A program made the position numbers and the translations under genes. From Linyphia triangularis (Eukaryota > Arthropoda > Arachnida > Araneae > Linyphiidae), in NCBI GenBank assembly GCA_963978545.1, contig OZ021722.1, forward strand, positions 2,728,001 through 2,792,000: 64,000 bases of DNA, written 5' to 3'. Shown in pieces: positions 11,857 through 24,071 of the stretch. The notes beneath the pieces were generated by a model. It did not search any database and had not been told where the DNA came from. It saw nothing but the letters and a program-made list of their open reading frames with translations. The first letter of the stretch is position 1. Every line of letters starts with the position of its first letter.

Positions 11857-12759
11857 ATACTGTTACGAATTTCTGTATATTTGTAAATATTTAGTAGCAT
11901 TAATTATGTAGAAAGATAAATTTATGTACATTTCGCATAAGGTAATGCAATAGTTTGTTTTCCTGCAATGTGGGTCTTGATGCTTCATAACTAGTTTTAC
12001 AGAGATAACGCTGGGAAGCGAGTTTTACAAAGAGCAGGGCATTTAATATTATGGTAATGGCAATCTCGCCAAATTGGCGAGATAGAGCCAAATTGGCAAC
12101 GGTTTTGGCGACTAATTTTTGCCACCAAATTTGGCGACATTTTCGGTCCCCATGTACATGTATAGGACTTCTCGACAACGATCTTGAAAGTTCTCCAAAG
12201 TTCTATCTCTGGAAGTTTCGCGAAGATTCGCCTGGCCAGTTGAGTCCTTTAGTTGACTGGCCGACCAAACGGTATAGTGGTTAGCGTGCTAGCTTCTAGA
12301 CCGCGAGGTTGCGGGTTCCGAGTCCCGTGTTGGCATGGGTGTTTTGTAAATGTATGTTGGCTTGTCTAATGACGAATGTTTCGGCGCATTATAGCCCTCG
12401 TGTTGCTGACGGCGCCAGATAATCTGAATACAACCAACCAACCGTTAGTTGACTGAAATTACTGAGTTAGTTGAGATGCTGACTGAGTGGAGTTACTGAC
12501 TTGGTTGTCTGTCAGCGAGCGTTCAGAGAGTTCCGAAAGCGAACTGTATTGCATTGTCTTTTGCGGCGATTTAGCAGTTGTGTGTCAAGTTTAACTGCTG
12601 TTTGTGCTCTATTGTTGTGTATAGAGCTGTATTGAGTCTACTAGAACGAGAAGTTCTGGAGTTGTAAAGGAATCTGCGAAGAGTTATATTGGAATAAATT
12701 TCTGCAAGTTTTGATCTGCTTTGGCTTGAAATCTTTCGAACCCAGCCACGCAACAATAC
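11857..12759 (+). mobile_element. LTR-A copy 3, solo LTR carrying a SINE
   Basis: The LTR begins TGTTACGAATTTCTGTATAT and ends CCACGCAACA (11861-12755), with ATAC on both sides as the 4-bp duplication. SINE-1 copy c splits it near the expected promoter; an AATAAA follows in the R-U5 part. The LTR itself sits in element C. Confidence 0.9.
12249..12455 (+). mobile_element. SINE-1 copy c, nested in LTR-A
   Basis: An 11-bp duplication, TTAGTTGACTG, flanks the SINE at 12249-12259 and 12445-12455. The same word occurs once at the matching site in sister LTRs, so the empty site can be read. The head and body match the family; the B box has the extra C and one base of the following TTAGGCA is lost. 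Confidence 0.93.
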
Positions 12760-12832
12760 TAAATAGTATCTAAATGCACTGGGCTAGAAGATTTTATCAT
12801 AGCGAGAATAAGGAATGATCCTTACTAGCAAT

Positions 12833-13440
12833 TTCTCTTAAAACAACATTTTTAATTTTTATAGACCTAACGTATGCAGAGTTTCAGAATCCCCCCCCCC
12901 CCCCCTCTCTCCACACATTTCTGATAAATGACTCTTTGTGTTGGCACTAAGTTGTCTTGGCGGCAAATGGAAGTGGGAGTGAATTTCTCTTTATCTTGGC
13001 GACCTTTCTTTAAGGATGCCAGAGATAGGAGTTGTCTCTGGAATCTGTCATTTTGTTTTCCCTTTTCAGACAGACGGGATCTTGATTGTGCATCGTTTTT
13101 AAGGGGGGGGGGGGGCTAATTGATAAGTTATTTTGTTTTTGTGGCATTAAGATACTGAACTCGATGGAATGTATTTGGGATTTAGGAGAGGTGAAAAATA
13201 AAAACACAAAGAGGAATACCTCGAGAAGAGATATTCGAAGGATCTTTGAAGTAGTCAGATAAGGTTTTCTGACAGCCTAAATTTAAAGAGATTTTGGAGA
13301 ACCAAGTTATTAGTTGTTTACTTTTAGAGTGCGATTTTACAAAGTGTTTTTTTTTTTTTTTGTTTCTTTTTTTGCCAGCCTTGAATTTGAATTTTACTCG
13401 CCTCCAGTAGTGTAATGGTGAAGGAGTGACTTTCCCTTAC
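12833..13440. other. No recognisable feature
   Basis: It contains a C run (about 12890-12905) and a G run (about 13098-13107). Open frames here lack any protein signature. Confidence 0.4.
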
Positions 13441-13444
13441 CTTT

Positions 13445-14045
13445 TTACATTCTTTATATTAACTTTGATTTTTTTGTGTGTGTGTGTCCCCTTGTAATGT
13501 ATATGTCGATGGCGGGCAAATCTGCGGAGGCCTAATTAAACCCCTTGCCATGGTCCAATGGGGGGGGGGGGGGAAACTTGGCAGTTAGATTCGATGTCGA
13601 TGACAATGCATTCTATCAATTTTTGGTGGCTACCACTTGTCACTAAAAGTTCGCTTTTACGGAATACTAATAAACCAACTTGTCGTCGTTCAATCGCGCT
13701 CAAATAGAATTTTAACCAATCATTGAAGAAACTATTTCCTGTTGCCAGCATTGTTTTAATAAATAAATAATAAAATTATTTTAATGAGAATAAATAAAAA
13801 GGTATTTGCAATGTCAGTGCATAAATTCCCAACTATATTTGATGAATAAAATCTGAAAAGTAGTTTACCGCATATTGTGCTAATAGGAGATGTTTTTAAT
13901 ATTTAAAATTAGATGCCGACACCAAGCACACGCTGGCAACAGAAACGGAGCTTTGTTAATGAATATGAAAATTGGCAATGCATAAAAAGAATTTATATTA
14001 AAAAGTTTTTTAATGGTTATACTATTATTACTTTATGGGTTATAT
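13445..14045 (+). mobile_element. Repeat H copy 4
   Basis: It runs in forward order from TTTATATTAACTTTGATTTT and a short TG run through GCAAATCTGCGGAGGCCTAA, a 14-G run inside the TCCAATCGGGCTGAAAC position, GATGTCGATGACAATGCATT, GTTGCCAGCATTGTTTTAAT and the distal ATATTAAAAAGTTTTTTAAT end. The G run is an insertion relative to sister copies. Confidence 0.75.
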
Positions 14046-14837
14046 GGAATTATCATTACTAGCATTCAAACAGAGTCACACAAACGTCACTGTTATCATA
14101 AATATAGAGTCATCGTGAAGGTCCAGCTACGACGCTGCACCTAAGAAACAGGTTTTCTGGCCGCAAGATTATTACTGTCCATATATTATCCTCGATTATC
14201 AGAAACCCACTACGAAAACATCCTTACAAATACCCACGTTCCAACACGCACCGAGTTCGATAAAAAAACGGTTTTAGGAAATTTTCCTATCTCTTTTTTT
14301 ATCGGAGTGTGTTCCACTCTCCTCTCCAGCAGACGACATTTTTATCTGCTCTATCGGACAGGCCTCACTTCTTTTCGTTTTGAGCTTCACTGTGCCCGTA
14401 TCTCCTTCAACCATCGAGTCCCGTCTGTCGCCAAGTCGTCGTGGAGGAGTTTTTTTCTCCGGATTTTGCCTGTTGCCATTTTTGTATCTGTTTATTCGAT
14501 CTGAGCTTTTAAAGGGCTCTTGCCGACTTGCTCTGGATTCGTTCTCTTTTATTCTTTTGCACTAATGGGATTTATTCTCTCTCCCCCCTCCACTTTTTTT
14601 GGATTCACCGAAACGGATTATTTTCTGGAGAAGAAGATAATGTTTGTGGGCCCCAAGAAAATAAAATGTTCTTTGATGTGGTGAGAAGCAGGGAAGGATT
14701 TAGAGGTCGTCAATCGGGGGAGAGGGGGGGGGTATGACCGTGTTTGTTTACAGTGGCTGTGATAGTTCGCTAACTTGAGGGAGAGAGAGAAGGGGGGGGG
14801 GGTCATGAATTAGTGTGATAGTACCAGTGTTCAATAA
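14046..14837. other. Apparently unique sequence
   Basis: Slightly less AT-rich than its surroundings, with several overlapping short frames on both strands and GA/G runs near 14718-14800. I see no domain, splice-supported exon or repeat match. Confidence 0.4.
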
Positions 14838-14905
14838 AAAATAAATAATATAACTCATAAAAACAAAGTTTTTAATATAAATCCTTCATATCTGTTGCCA
14901 ATTTC
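14838..14905 (-). repeat. Repeat H end fragment
   Basis: ACAAAGTTTTTAATATAAAT followed by a diverged CATATGCATTGCC-type word is the distal end of H. Confidence 0.6.
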
Positions 14906-14989
14906 TATGTGCAATTGCAACTTCTGTAGCTCAGATCGTGTTTTCACAGTGTTTGACCACTAAGAACAAAAAAAATCCATTCTGAACTA

Positions 14990-15330
14990 TTTACTAATTT
15001 CTTTTTTTGCACCCTTCTTTGCTAGAGATTTTTTATGGACACTTTTGTTTCTTTATTCTCATGGGGGGGGGGGGGGGGGGCAGGAAGGGTTTTTTCAAGT
15101 TTTACGAACAGACCAATTTTTTTTTATGTCGTATTTTATCTTTTCTCGAATTTTTTTACATGTGATAGATTGCTCCAAAATATATGTTTCAGTTATAAAT
15201 CCTCCTGACCACTCCACCCCCCAAAACACCCTTCTTTGCTAGATATTTTTATGGACCGTTTTGATTAATCACTTTAATGATAAATGGAACATTTTTGCGA
15301 AGTTTCATCAACGGACCGAAACCCAATGTG
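14990..15330 (-). mobile_element. Element L, two-unit arm fragment
   Basis: Two copies of the L arm unit (CTTCTTTGCTAGA, TTTTTATGGAC, AACGGACCGAA or AACAGACCAA) match the right arm at 11130-11530. An 18-G run interrupts the first. The opposite arm is absent. Confidence 0.65.
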
Positions 15331-16007
15331 GAACAAAATTTTAGATAGATCTCAATCTAGGTCATATTATCTAAGTCATAGATTAATCAGAAATGGTTGT
15401 TGTTCCATTAAAGAAGGATACTATTTTTATGTGGTACGGACAAAACACCAATACCATATCAAACTGAATGTAGTAGAGATTTTTGGCGTTTGTAGCACAC
15501 GCAACGCTGAAACCCTGTTTAGCCCCATTAAGAAAACGAAAGCATTAACACATACATATTTTAATGTTTACATATACATATTCACATATACTTTACATAA
15601 CGTTTACATAATTTAAATTACAGTTTATGTTAGTACACCAAAAATAACGTATGGCGATTTTTTTTATTTTTTTTTGATGCTATCAGATTTAAAAACCGAT
15701 TACTAATCTTAAAATTCTTATTACCTATCGGCTGTGTATATTGCTTACACTCTCTGAATGAGGGTAAATTAAAAAAAGTATTCTTTTGAAAATATTTACG
15801 ATTACTAACTATTTATTATTCATTTGATTGGAAAGAGGTGGGATAGAAATTCATCTTCACATCTAAGACTGCAAAAAAAAAAAAAAAAAAAAAAAAAAAA
15901 TGTTTAAAGCATTTTCTGTTTGTCCTTTTAACTTTAACTTAATCATTAAACGGTAATGTGAAAGAATTCTTTTTTAGCCGTAACTTTTAAAACTTATTTT
16001 TGGTGCA
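15331..16007. other. No recognisable feature
   Basis: AT-rich, with a poly-A run of about 29 near 15872-15900. The open frame that begins in the L fragment continues here with no protein signature. Confidence 0.4.
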
Positions 16008-16189
16008 GATTTACCGTGCGGTACCTCTAGGCGACTTTTTTGAAAGAAGCACCGAATATGGCAACCCGCCAACTCGGTTTTCCGGCAACCCTAGTGACCG
16101 TTTGGATTTGGCAACATGAACTTTTGACGTCATTTTCATTTTGGTCACTTTTTTTTTTAAAGTCACCAAGAGGCACCGTACGGTAAATC
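16008..16189. mobile_element. MITE, 182 bp, with about 33-nt TIRs
   Basis: The left end GATTTACCGTGCGGTACCTC is matched by the inverted right end GAGGCACCGTACGGTAAATC, and homology continues through GGCGACTTTTTT. It is non-coding. The target duplication is not resolved. Confidence 0.8.
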
Positions 16190-16460
16190 ATAACTTTAAT
16201 TTTTAATAAATTACAATAACAAGCATAAAAAGTTACTGATTAATAACTAGTACATAATGGCGGACTGCTCAATGGGAACTCTTGTTGGGATCCAAAGTCA
16301 GAAATTAATAAAATATTGATTTTTTTTTTACAATTTTTACGATAGTTAAAATTTTAGTCACGAAGCAAAAAAAAACCATTGCGATGGATAGTTCTTTAGC
16401 GAGCGTACATAAAATCATTTCTGTTGGCTCGACGTCCAATGTCTAGGATCCAAAACAGTT

Positions 16461-17206
16461 GTATTGTTACGAATTTTTGTATATTTGTAAATATTTCGTA
16501 GTGTTAATTTTGTAAATAGGAAAATTCATGTACATTTCGCATAAGGCAGTGCAATAGTTCGTCTTAAGTTGGCTTCCCTGCAGTGTGTCTATTAATGCTT
16601 GATAACGAGTTTTACAGAGATAACGCTGGGAAGCGAGTTTTACAAGGAGCAGGGCATTTAACATTATGGTAATAGCAATCTCGCCAAAATGGCGAGATAG
16701 AGCCAAGTTGGCGATGGTTTTGGCGACTAATTTTTGTTGCCAAACTTGGCGACCATTTGGCGACATTTTCGCTCCTCATGTACATGTATAGGACTTTTCG
16801 ACTACGATCTGGAAAATTCTCCAAATGTCTATCTCTGGAAGATTCACGAAGGCTCGCCTCTCCTATATAAGACCGGCCGTGAGTTGAGTCAGTTAGTTAG
16901 GTGAGTCAGAAGTTGACTGGGTTGGTGAGTCGGTTATTTGACTGGAATCACTGAGTCTCAGTGAACATTCCGAGTAGTTCTAAAGTGAACTGTATTGCAT
17001 TGTCTTTTGCGGCGATTTAGCAATTGTGTGTCAAGTTTAACTGCTGTTTCGTGCTCTATTGTTGTGAAAAGAGCTGTATTGTGTCTACTAGAACGAGAAG
17101 TTCTGGAGTTGTAAAGGAATCTGTGAAGAGTTATATTGGAATAAATTTCTGCGAGTTTTGATCTGCTTTGGCTTCAAATCTTTCGAACCCATCCACGCAA
17201 CAGTTT
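16461..17206 (+). mobile_element. LTR-A copy 2, solo LTR
   Basis: TGTTACGAATTTTTGTATAT to CCACGCAACA (16465-17202). TATATAAG at 16864-16871 is followed by GACCGGCCGT; AATAAA lies at 17140-17145. The flanks GTAT and GTTT are a 3-of-4 match. This copy is uninterrupted and serves as the reference for the family. No internal retrotransposon genes are adjacent. Confidence 0.85.
16864..16871 (+). promoter_or_regulatory. TATA box of LTR-A
   Basis: TATATAAG is followed by ACCGGCC. The same CTATATAA(A)GACCGG core occurs in LTR-B at about 26120, which supports a conserved Pol II promoter core. Confidence 0.6.
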
Positions 17207-17649
17207 GTTTTGAGTCCAAGGATTTTCTAACATTGACCCTCTCGTAGCGCTCTTGTACCTTTTGAAATTTCTTCTCTGTAAATTCCCTTCCATTGTTACT
17301 TTTCAATTGGATCACGAAATTCCAATTATTACGAGACCTCTTTAAAGGTTGTTGTGATATTTAAAGAAATCCCTCTTTTTTCCGCAACTTTGATGAAACA
17401 GATAATTGCATCCATTACGTTCGTGTACGTCACGAACGAACAATTAGAGCTGCCCCGATGTTTTCTTTAATTGCGAGAAAAATTTTTTTTTTCCCTTTCC
17501 GAGCTCTAATGTTGGATTTTGGTTTGGTTTGTGTTCTGTGGGATACAAGGAAACACGAAAAAGCAAAAGGTCAAATACCTCTCGAAAAACACTGGATGAA
17601 AATCAATCTAGTTTAGCGCTTTTCAAAAATCGATTAAGAGGAATAGTCC
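17203..17649. other. No recognisable feature
   Basis: Unassigned sequence between an LTR and element G. No repeat match or coding signal was seen. Confidence 0.4.
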
Positions 17650-18300
17650 GAGAGGCGACTGCGATTTTTGGACCCCATCGAACATCATTCTGAATTTTTT
17701 ATAGGAATTGGAGAAAAGTGAGTAGATTAGGAATCCACTGGTCTGCCGTGGCAAAAATGGCCGAAACTGATCCAAAATCGACTTGGAATGAGTTGACTTA
17801 AAATCCGATTGCCAAATATGTCATAACTTGCCAAAAAGAGAACAAACTTATTCGTCTGGCAACCCACTTCATTTTGATTTTCAATGAGAAAAAGCGCAAA
17901 CAATTTCTGATCTTTGGCTCGGAAAACTTATATCTTTTAAAAGTAAGCCAAATTGGCGACATCAGTTACGTCGTAAGTGACGAAATATTTTTTGCCAACT
18001 TGGCTCCCTTTTAATAGATGCAAGTAGACCGTCGCCAGGTATTTAAATCGTCTGGAACCTTTTTAATTGAAAATTAAAGAGTGAGGGTTACCAAATAAAA
18101 AAAAAAATGCTCATTATTTGGCAAGTTATGGCCCATTTGGCAATCGGATTTTAGTTCAACTCATTCAAAGTCGATTATTGATCAGCTTCGGCCATTTTGC
18201 CACGGCAGACCAGTGGATTCGTAATCCACACGCTTTTCTCCAATTTCTATAAAAAATTAAGAATGATGTTCGATGGGGTCCAAAAATTGCAGTCATCTCT
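17650..18300. mobile_element. Foldback element G copy 2
   Basis: Full-length with inverted arms from CGAGAGGCGACTGCGATTTT to AAAAATTGCAGTCATCTCTC. The centre contains GTTACGTCGTAAGTGACG. It is closely related to copy 1. Confidence 0.85.
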
Positions 18301-18304
18301 CAGT

Positions 18305-18736
18305 CTAGAAAACCTAGTAAGGATCCTTCCCTATGCTCGCTATGTTAGAAGCTTCTATATCCTAGTGCATTCAGAAACTATTTCTAAAAAACCTTCACAT
18401 TTGGTTGGTAGGCACGAAAAAGATCACCTAATGAAATGACATAAATTGCTTTCATTTAATGTCTATTTATAATAAATGAAAATTAAAAAGCAAAAGACAA
18501 AACGAGGTAGAGCAACTGCGACATTGACGCAAGGATTTCAACTATAAAATAAAATATATTAGACGCTATTTTCGAGTTTTTAATTGAAGTTATTTCATCA
18601 AGGGATCCTTTTCTTATCTTCTCACCAAATGTCAAGGTTTCATACTAAGTAGTTTCTAAATGCACTGGGCTAGAAGATAGTAACATAGCGAGTAGAGGAA
18701 ATAATGATCCTTCTTAGAAGTTTCTCTTAAATGCGT
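18305..18736 (+). mobile_element. Foldback element C copy 5 (full, uninterrupted)
   Basis: The left arm CCTAGTAAGGATCCTTCC, the centre ATAATAAATGAAAATTAAAA and the inverted right arm (TTCTAAATGCACTGGGCTAG, GATCCTTCTTAG) are intact. It serves as the reference for mapping insertions in other C copies. Confidence 0.85.
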
Positions 18737-19798
18737 TCTTTTGCAAATATCCTTTGTTGCTAGCTGGAATGAAGTTGAAGTTTTTTTCCCTTCTTTTGCT
18801 GGATATTTGACGATAGACACGTGGTGCTTGATAATGGAAGGTGCTTGTCTCTGACCTCTCCATGGTCAGAAGTCGAGGTTCATTAAACGGTCGTTTTGGT
18901 TGTTGCTGTTGTTGTTTTTAGATTGACGTTTCGAAGAGTGATGCTTGAGATATGGAACGATGGAAGCGTGGATGAGACAAGCCGGGGATAAACGTCACAT
19001 TGTGCCTCGGATGGGTGCATTAATTGGTCTCCCCCTTTAAACTGTTATAAATATTTATCCTCGTTAAAAAGAAGAATAGAGGATCATAACTGACACACCA
19101 GAAAAGGGAGCAGCATCAAAAAAAGAATCCTTATCTAAATTGCATTTTACATAGAAGAGAGTTTGATGGCAAAAGATTATCGGGAAATATCATCAGAGAG
19201 GACTCCACTTGAGCACGTCCCGAGAAGTATTGCTTGTATAGTCAAAAATAGGAATAAAATGATTTTGAATCGGGTATGCTTGTAACAAAGAAATCAAACG
19301 TTTAGAATATTGAAAGAATAGGTATTGTGGGAATGCAACGTCTTAATGAGGCAAGTCAAATGAGGATTTTTTTTTTCGCACTGATGATTAGTAGATAAAT
19401 AAGAGATTATTATGAAGTTAACCGGTTATGGTGGCAGCATATACGAATTATGTCTTTCACTTAATTTAAAATCTGTCTAATTTTCATTGAAATGTGATGT
19501 TCTTTTCACTAAAGAAGCCATGGTTTTTGGTTATTTAAGTGTATTTAATTATACAGGACGGACAAGTAGACGATATGTATATATTGAGTTTCTCACATAG
19601 AACCGTTGCTTATATCGGGCCGTTGCTTATAACGCACTATCATACAGGAGTCTTCAAGCGCTCAGATCAGAATGGGAAGTGCAGGCAAAGAACGAAATAC
19701 ATGTACAAAGATCTCATATTAATCCGCACAAAATAAAGTTAGCTAGCGCCCAATACCAACAAAATGTAGATTTCATGTCCTCTGCTTTATGCTACACT
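18737..19798. other. Apparently unique sequence
   Basis: About 1 kb without a match to the window's repeat families. A short GTTGTTGCTGTTGTTG stretch lies near 18900. The frame at 19539-19736 has no recognisable protein features. Confidence 0.4.
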
Positions 19799-19959
19799 CC
19801 TTCTACACCAGTGAGGTTGCGGGTTCGAGTCCCGTGTTAGGCATGGGTGTTTGTAAAAGTATGTTGGCTTGTCTAATGACGAATGTTTCGGCGCACTCTA
19901 CCCCTCGTTTTGCTGACGGCGCTAGATAATCTGAAAACCACCAACCTTCTACACCAATG
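19799..19959 (+). mobile_element. SINE-1 copy d, 5' truncated
   Basis: The element starts at AGGTTGCGGGTTCGAGTCCC, so the A box is missing. A 15-bp duplication (CCTTCTACACCAGTG / CCTTCTACACCAATG) flanks it. The B box lacks the extra C present in most copies. Confidence 0.9.
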
Positions 19960-20364
19960 TGGGACAATTTTTTATTGGTTTGAGAGATACTAATAAAAAA
20001 AATCGACTTATATATTTTAGGTGTCTGATATTACATTACACATTATTGCAGCAAAAAATTATGATAAGGTACCATTCCCTTACTTTTCTTCTGTCTCTGT
20101 ATCACGCCTGTTAAATTACTTAACTCTGATAGAAAATAATATTTCTTTATACGTACACCTTAATGGAAATTCAAACAAAATATCTTAATTCGCCAGCTCC
20201 TAAAATCCTAACCAAATAAGGTTTCTTTTCTCAACATTAGATCTTATCTTCATTAAGAGCGCAGACATTTCCACCTCAAGTGTACGATGACAAAAGAAAT
20301 TAAACCACATTAAAAAAAAAAAAAAACAGAACATAAAACATTAACGTGTTTAGATATAGCATTA
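19960..20364. other. No recognisable feature
   Basis: AT-rich sequence without gene or repeat signals that I can support. Confidence 0.4.
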
Positions 20365-20809
20365 GAAATAAATTTTAACCCTTGAATACAAACTTTTTAC
20401 TACATATAAATCCTTTATATGCATCGTTAAATTTTATATTCGTTAAAATAATGCTGATTTTGTTGTCAGTGTGTGCTTGGAGTTTGCATCTAATTTTAAA
20501 TATTAAAAACATCTTTAGCAGCAAAATATGCGGTAAATTACGCTTCAAAATTTATTTATTAAAAATGAACGTGAATTAATGCATTTACGTCCAATTTTAT
20601 TTATTCTGATAAAACTTTTTGGTAACGGGAAACTAGTATTTCAAGAATGATCGATTTAAAGTATTTTACTTACGCAACGTTGAAGTGACTGGACCACACT
20701 CAATAAAAAATGTATGCGTTCAATAATCTTTTATTTTGATTAATACAATTTTGGCAACATGAAAGAGTTTCAGCAGTTAAATGCATTGATCTCTACTACA
20801 ACTTCTGTA

Positions 20810-21048
20810 TATACTAAACTCCAACTTAACTTGACATCACTTAGAGAGGTAGATCTTCACCGTGCTCATAGGCATTTAATCGGCGTGAAAGCATAATGTT
20901 CGCCAAACCACAAACCCTGTAGAGAACAAAAGGCCATAAGTTTTGGCGAGCATTATGTCTTCGCTTCGCTAAAATGGATTAAATGCCTATGAGCACGGTG
21001 AAGATCTACCTCTCTAAGTGATGTCAAGTTAAGTTGGAGTTTAGTATA
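20810..21048 (-). mobile_element. Hairpin MITE D copy 2 (beta arm first)
   Basis: TATACTAAAC to GTTTAGTATA with arms of about 100 nt. The left beta arm has a small deletion before GGCGTGAAAGCATAATGTTC; the right arm is alpha-like. Confidence 0.92.
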
Positions 21049-21310
21049 GCGCATGCTTGGTTAGTGACTTGAAGTTGAAGAAGGCTTAATAATCACCATA
21101 GAGATCCATACTAACAACTTCTCCCCAAAACTAGTTCAAATTTGTTTGTAACGATGGGCAACCTATTTGAAAACATTATTGGGGGGGGGGATGTATTCAA
21201 ATGCCATCATCTGATTGCAGAGCAGAAACCGCTAAGAAGCAATCCAGAAGTTGTAGTAGAGATCAGTGGTTGAATGGGATTTATTAGTATTTCAAATCAA
21301 TTATAGAAAT

Positions 21311-22043
21311 GTATTGTTGCGTGGATGGGTTCGAAAGATTTGAAGCCAAAGCAGATCAAAACTTGCAGAAATTTATTCCGATATAACTCTTCACAGATTC
21401 TCTTACAACTCCAGAACTTCTCGTTCTAGTAGATTCAATACAGCTCTTTACACAACAATAGAGCACAAAACAGCAGTTAAAAACTTGACAACACAACTGC
21501 TAAAATCGCTGCAAAAGACAATGCAATCCAGTTCGCTTTAGAACTACTCTGAATGCTCACTGAGACTCAGTATCTCAACTCAGTAACTCCAGTCCACTCA
21601 CTGACTAACCTCATTCAACTACTCATTGACTCAACTCCGTCAACTAACTCACGGCCGGTCTTATATAGGAGTCAATATTTCTGGAAACTTCTAGAGGTAG
21701 ATATTTGGAGAACTTTCCGGATCGTAGTCGAAAAGTCCTATACATGTACATGGGGACCGAAAATGTCGTCAAATGGTCGCCAAGTTTGGAGACCATTTGG
21801 CAATTTTTCGCCAAATTTGGCGAGATTGCCATTACCATAATGTTAAATGCCCTGCTCTTTGTAAAACTCGCTTCCCAGCGTTATCTCTCTAAAACTCGTT
21901 ATCAAGCATTAAGACACACATTGCGGGGAAGCAAACTAATGACGAACTATTGCACTGCCTTATGCGAGATGTACATAAATTTTCCTATTTACAAAATTAA
22001 CACTACGAAATATTTACAAATATACAAAAATTCGTAACAGTAT
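21311..22043 (-). mobile_element. LTR-A copy 4, solo LTR with GTAT duplication
   Basis: On the minus strand it reads TGTTACGAATTTTTGTATAT to CCACGCAACA (21315-22039). Both flanks are GTAT. It is inserted in repeat H, where sister copies give the empty site. Confidence 0.92.
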
Positions 22044-22240
22044 GTAAAAGCGACCTATTAGTGACAGAGACATTTCCCAAAACTTTTGATGGAATGCATT
22101 GTCATCGACATCGAATTTATCTGGCTAGTTTCAACGGATCAGATGATGGCAGATGGGTCAATTAGGCTTCCGCAGATTTGCCCGGGAGCCACTCACACGT
22201 AAACAAATAAAATCAAAGTTAATATAAAGGATTATATAAA

Positions 22241-22521
22241 AAACCCATCAAAGCCACTATCTTCATCGCATATTAATACGACTAACTTCGTCCTCTGGTG
22301 TTTCTATACATCGTACCTTGTGCGAACTTCAATTGATGGTGCCATTGTCCAATCCCTTCCTGCACGTTAATCTCGCTTTGGTCAGATAAAAAGTTTTTGT
22401 CACTTGGGATGAATCCCTGATAGTTCTGACGAAATTGCTTTATCTGTTTATTTGATGAGAGGGATCGGCTCCTTCTTGTGAGCCTTCGGGAGAGTTGTTG
22501 CCATTTTGAGTTGCTTATTCT

Positions 22522-22564
<43 letters not shown>

Positions 22565-22754
22565 TGATAGATGCGGACGGGTATCAGATATCTCTTTCAC
22601 GGATGGTTGAACGGATGGTTAATTTAATTACTTATGGTCGCTTCAAATTAAGAAAATATGCACGTGGGAGTAGAATCCGCTCTGCATATGAATCCTGTAC
22701 CAATATTAATTTGTAGGTTTTGTTTTGCTATTCGGTTTGCTCGCTACTTTTATC
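22241..22754. other. Unassigned sequence with a long poly-T
   Basis: It contains a T run of more than 40 at 22521-22562, followed by ATTGATAG. No gene is supported. Confidence 0.5.
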
Positions 22755-23315
22755 TTCAATTACCCATATGTTTACATAGGGTAATGAAAATATTGTTTTA
22801 GGTTAAAACATTTTTCATTTTTTTTTTTTTTTTTTTATTTTCCATGGGGTTTTTTTTACATTCCGTTTTCAAAAAAGTGAGATAGAAAAAACGCATAACT
22901 GTGTGTCCGTGATCAGCATAACTCCCGAACAAATTGTCCTACGATTTTCAAATTTGGGGAACAGGTCATGGGATCTGCTATAAAGTTTTTCACCGAAATT
23001 GTGCATTTGTATAAAGTAGCTGCCATTGAAAAAAATCAAATTTTTCAATAATTGCTAAGAAACGACTCTTACGATTTTGATCCAAAATCTTTGTGGTAGT
23101 GGCTCTTAGGGTGTGCTAAACATCCCCACCTCCGAAATTCAAGGAAAAAGAGCTATAAATCCGAAAAAAGTTGAAATCGAACACCTTCAACACAGAGTTT
23201 TTGTTGTTGTTGTTGATGAGCGTCGACCACCAACCTCCTTAAAAAAAAAAAAAAAAAAAAAACATAATCCTATACTTTCATTACTCTATGTTAACGTATG
23301 GTTAATAAAAGTAAA
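22755..23315 (-). repeat. Repeat E copy 3
   Basis: Reverse-oriented E: CATATGTTTACATAGGGTAA, AACTCCCGAACAAATTG, CACCTCCGAAATTC, poly-A. After the poly-A, 23262-23315 reads as the distal end of another E in forward orientation (CCTATACTTTCATTACTCTA), so two E pieces are joined tail to tail. Confidence 0.7.
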
Positions 23316-24071
23316 ACGGCAAAACTTTGTATTTCCCCTTCAAATCTTGTTGATTAACTCGAGGTTCTTTGTATAAATCAAAACCAAAAACATTGCAAAG
23401 CACTATTACAAATTCAATAACTTCTGGAAAACAACAATGGATTCTCTTAAAATGATCTGGAAGATATTAGTCAATTCCTACGTAGCACTCAAGAACAGCA
23501 TGAGTACGATTCCCCGCAATCCACAAACAAAAAAAAAGAATTGTTCACCATCCATCAATCGATGACCCCGCAGCTCTGACGCAAACCTCCTCAACAAGAG
23601 GGCTACTTAAAGAGAACTTCTCTCCAGGGAGAGTTCGCGGGGAACCTCTCAACATAACATGGTTGGAATTGGAGGAAGATGGCCACCCCCCACTGATCAG
23701 GAATACTTGTTCCCTAATCTAGAGTCCGATGGAGTTAAAAAAAATATCTTATTTAGATCTAATTTATGCGGAAAGTACTACTTAGTTCTAAACCAAGGAG
23801 TTTCCTGCATATAAATTGGTTTTGATCTTGATCGTGTTTGTCTCGATGTTTGATCTTGATGGGTGGTTGTTAAGTCAGTACCTATTTTTGAATATATTTC
23901 AAAGAGTTAACGACCTATCACAGTTTTCATCTCCATTGAATTAAGGTGTACCATTTGGTTATCAAGTAACAATTCAACATATGCACCCGCGTTTTATACG
24001 CAACGTTCACCCGCAGAGTAGCACCCGCCAGGGTAATTGTCATCAAGCACGATGGATTACCTGCCAGAACG
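23316..24071. other. Apparently unique sequence
   Basis: Moderate AT content. I find no repeat match and no gene signal. Confidence 0.4.

Larger units (their letters stand above)
10035..12832 (+). mobile_element. Foldback element C copy 4, split by L and by LTR-A
   Basis: The C start (AAGTCCTAGTAACGATCATT) is cut near 10064. It resumes near 11557 (ACTATGTCTTCTTACCCAGT), runs to 11860, and resumes at 12756 with TCTAAATGCACTGGGCTAGA and the C right end GATCCTTACTAG. Comparison with uninterrupted copies at 18310 and 25500 shows that both interruptions are insertions. Confidence 0.8.
20365..22240 (-). mobile_element. Repeat H copy 6, interrupted by hairpin D and by LTR-A
   Basis: The H end (CATATAAATCCTTTATATGC) begins the copy. 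The middle runs to about 20800. D copy 2 follows, and after LTR-A the H sequence resumes with GTAAAAGCGACC, GAATGCATTGTCATCGACAT and GTTAATATAAAGGATT. Part of 21050-21240 does not match H. Confidence 0.65.
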
